A program made the position numbers and the translations under genes. 64,000 nt of DNA from Maritimibacter sp. HL-12 (GTDB taxonomy: Bacteria; Pseudomonadota; Alphaproteobacteria; Rhodobacterales; Rhodobacteraceae). The notes beneath the pieces are model-generated. The model searched no databases. It saw nothing but the letters and a program-made list of their open reading frames with translations, and had not been told where the DNA came from. This document shows, one piece after another, positions 62,526-64,000 of the stretch (position 1 is its first letter; each line of letters opens with the position of its first letter). Location of the stretch: NCBI RefSeq assembly GCF_900177545.1, contig NZ_FXBQ01000001.1:806001-870000 (forward strand). The letters run 5' to 3'.

Positions 62526-63527
62526 ATGACAGAGAGGAACGACATACTGGATGTCGCGATCGTTCTCGTCAATGAAGGCTACGCTTCAACCGCCGTCGGC
62601 CCAATCGAAGTCTTCGCCTCGGCCGGAACGATGTGGAACGAGATGTGCGGGTCCGATCCGGAGCCGCGATTTCGCGTCACGACCGCGTCGATCGACGGGA
62701 AGCCGGTGCAAAGCGCATACGGCCTGCACATCGCGCCCGACCGGGCAATCGGAAATCTCGGGCCGGTCGACCTTGTCATGGTGTCGGCCTCGGGGCCGGT
62801 GCCGGCCGAATGGATGTCGCGGCACTCTGCGCTTCCGCCCTGGCTGTCGGAGCGATACCGGAGCGGAACGCGGATCGCCGGGGTCTGTTCCGGCGTCGCG
62901 TTCCTTGCCGAGGCAGGGCTGCTCGACGGTCGCCGCGCCACCACCCATTGGGGTGTCGCAGAAGGGTTCCGGCAACGCTATCCCGATGTCGACTGGCAGA
63001 CCGACCTGCTCATCACCGAGGATGCGGGGATCTATTGTGGCGGTGGCGTCAACGCCGCGAGCGACCTGAGCTTGCATCTCGTCGAAAAGCTTTGCGGCCG
63101 CGATGTTGCCGTCAAGGTAGCGAAGTCCCTTCTTCTCGACATGCCCCGGCCGAGCCAGTCCGGCTATGCCCTGCTGCCGATCGCGCGCCCCCATGACGAC
63201 AGACAGATCCAGGACATCGAGCACCATCTCGGCGTGCATTTCGCGCGTGATCTTCGGATCGAAGACCTTGCCGACATCGCCGGCATGAGTCCGCGCAACT
63301 TCGTGCGCCGGTTCAAGGAGGCAACCGGCCACATGCCCGGTGCCTATCTTCAGATGCTTCGCATCGCCGCCGCTCGAACCATGCTCGAGGACGGCGCGCC
63401 GTCGATCGAGCGGGTCGGGCGGGCGGTCGGCTACGATGACGCGGCGTTCTTTCGTCGCATCTTCAAGCGCTACAGCGGCACGAGCCCGTCCGCCTACCGA
63501 GCCCGCTTTCGTCCGTGGCGGACCTGA
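62526..63527 (+). CDS. GlxA-family AraC-type transcriptional regulator
   Basis: 333 residues from the ATG at 62526. Residues about 8-195 form the DJ-1/PfpI-like domain with the cysteine of GVCSGVAFLAEAG, and residues about 225-330 form the AraC helix-turn-helix pair (IEDLADIAGMSPRNFVRRFKEATG). It is likely a ligand-responsive regulator of the divergent DUF4242 gene or of the TRAP operon beyond it. It is only distantly similar to the GlxA-type regulator at 11147. Confidence 0.87.
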   Translation: MTERNDILDVAIVLVNEGYASTAVGPIEVFASAGTMWNEMCGSDPEPRFRVTTASIDGKPVQSAYGLHIAPDRAIGNLGPVDLVMVSASGPVPAEWMSRHSALPPWLSERYRSGTRIAGVCSGVAFLAEAGLLDGRRATTHWGVAEGFRQRYPDVDWQTDLLITEDAGIYCGGGVNAASDLSLHLVEKLCGRDVAVKVAKSLLLDMPRPSQSGYALLPIARPHDDRQIQDIEHHLGVHFARDLRIEDLADIAGMSPRNFVRRFKEATGHMPGAYLQMLRIAAARTMLEDGAPSIERVGRAVGYDDAAFFRRIFKRYSGTSPSAYRARFRPWRT

Positions 63528-63745
63528 GCCCGACCCGCGACAGGGATGGCGGCCCGCGGCCGCGAACCGGACAGGGTCGGCCCGCCCGTCGCCAGCGTGA
63601 CAGCGGTATGGAACCCGTCCGGCACGGTGTAGAAAGACCGGTCGTGGCGGTCGAGAGAGAAACCCTGCAGGGGTTCTTGGGCATCGAAACGCTTGCGGTC
63701 CCCACACACAAGGGTGTCGTCGCGGTAAACGAGGGTCTGCGCCAT
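63494..63745 (-). CDS. Possible small protein, unrecognised
   Basis: 83 residues starting MAQTLVYRDD. Third codon positions are mostly G or C in this frame, as in real genes of the window, which is the only support. The frame overlaps the 3' end of the GlxA-type gene by 34 bp and has no clear ribosome site, and no family is recognised. It might be a gene remnant. It lies between the CoA-transferase fragment and the regulator gene. Confidence 0.25.
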   Translation of the reverse strand: MAQTLVYRDDTLVCGDRKRFDAQEPLQGFSLDRHDRSFYTVPDGFHTAVTLATGGPTLSGSRPRAAIPVAGRAQVRHGRKRAR

Positions 63746-63879
63746 GCCGGTGTCATCAGAGGCCGCTGGTTGAAGCCGAAGCTGCTGTTGATATGGGCGC
63801 GCGAACCCGAGGGCATCTAGAGCGTGTGCATGGTCATGCCGAAATCACCCTCCGGGCCGCCCTCGGGGGGTGAACATGC

Positions 63880-64000
63880 TCAAACTTTCGAGGTGAAGCC
63901 CTGCCCCCGCACAGCTTCGCCGTGCTCGTCCAGTGAAGGTGCCGTCTTGTCGATCGCGAGTGCGCTGCGGGAAAACAGGATCGGTGTTCGGAGCCCTTCG
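63880..64000 (-). CDS. CaiB/BaiF-family CoA transferase, C-terminal fragment (rest outside window)
   Basis: The last 39 codons before the TGA at 63880 are visible. They read GLRTPILFSRSALAIDKTAP followed by SLDEHGEAV, the conserved ending of class III (CaiB/BaiF) CoA transferases, which move CoA between carboxylic acids such as carnitine, bile acids or oxalate. The gene begins beyond the window edge. Because only the tail is seen, the substrate cannot be judged. Confidence 0.7.
   Translation of the reverse strand, partial: EGLRTPILFSRSALAIDKTAPSLDEHGEAVRGQGFTSKV

Noticed and set aside
63847-63872. GC-rich inverted repeat downstream of the CoA-transferase fragment
   Set aside because: Only CACCC/GGGTG pair cleanly, with mismatches inside and no T-run; too weak to call a terminator.

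Overview
The window is GC-rich DNA that reads like a chromosomal stretch of an alphaproteobacterium, most likely a Rhodobacterales/roseobacter-type organism. The reasons are a Tad/Flp pilus cluster of the Cpa type, a TGA-N9-TCA iron box in front of a siderophore uptake operon, many ABC and TRAP solute transporters, MttB and Rieske enzymes, and frequent 4-nt start/stop overlaps. No rRNA, complete tRNA, CRISPR array, IS element or phage gene was seen.

Layout. 1-5.9 kb: tail of a Tad pilus cluster (cpaA fragment, cpaB, cpaE, cpaF, tadB, tadC), without the secretin gene expected between cpaB and cpaE. 6.0-8.6 kb: a signalling module (Hpt protein, 90-aa unknown protein, GAF-GGDEF cyclase overlapping an EAL phosphodiesterase). 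9.0-11 kb: an RTX-repeat protein ending in a CFI-box domain. 11.1-19.2 kb: an amine-type catabolic group (GlxA-type and GntR regulators, DapA-like lyase, PuuC-like aldehyde dehydrogenase, FAD amine oxidase, non-pyrrolysine MttB methyltransferase, TspO-like protein). 19.3-29.4 kb: an eight-gene sugar operon (Gfo/Idh/MocA dehydrogenase, PHP-type metalloenzyme, complete ABC importer, SIS isomerase/deglycase, PfkB kinase) with its own GntR-type repressor. 30.4-34.6 kb: ugpBAEC glycerol-3-phosphate importer. 35.1-38.9 kb: siderophore ABC importer. 38.9-41.6 kb: glutamate dehydrogenase and an IclR regulator.

41.6-58.5 kb holds the most striking locus: a tightly packed minus-strand run of 15 genes (55144 down to 41567). 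It encodes a small HTH-like protein, a NitT/TauT-type importer, a Rieske oxygenase, two SDRs (one lacking the usual catalytic residues), an alpha/beta hydrolase, an extradiol dioxygenase, a ThDP decarboxylase-type enzyme, an aspartate-dehydrogenase-like protein, an aldehyde dehydrogenase, an FprA-type reductase, a flavodoxin and a pentapeptide-repeat protein. Next to it lie an FAD monooxygenase, a bicupin and an IclR regulator. Together they look like an import-and-degradation pathway for an aromatic or N-heterocyclic compound whose Rieske enzyme is fed by reductase plus flavodoxin. The substrate cannot be read from the sequence.

58.6-64 kb: a TRAP transporter (dctQ-dctM-dctP order), a DUF4242 protein, a second GlxA-type regulator and the 3' end of a CaiB/BaiF CoA-transferase gene running off the window. 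Several hairpins at convergent gene ends act as plausible terminators; the best pair separates the FAD monooxygenase and bicupin genes.
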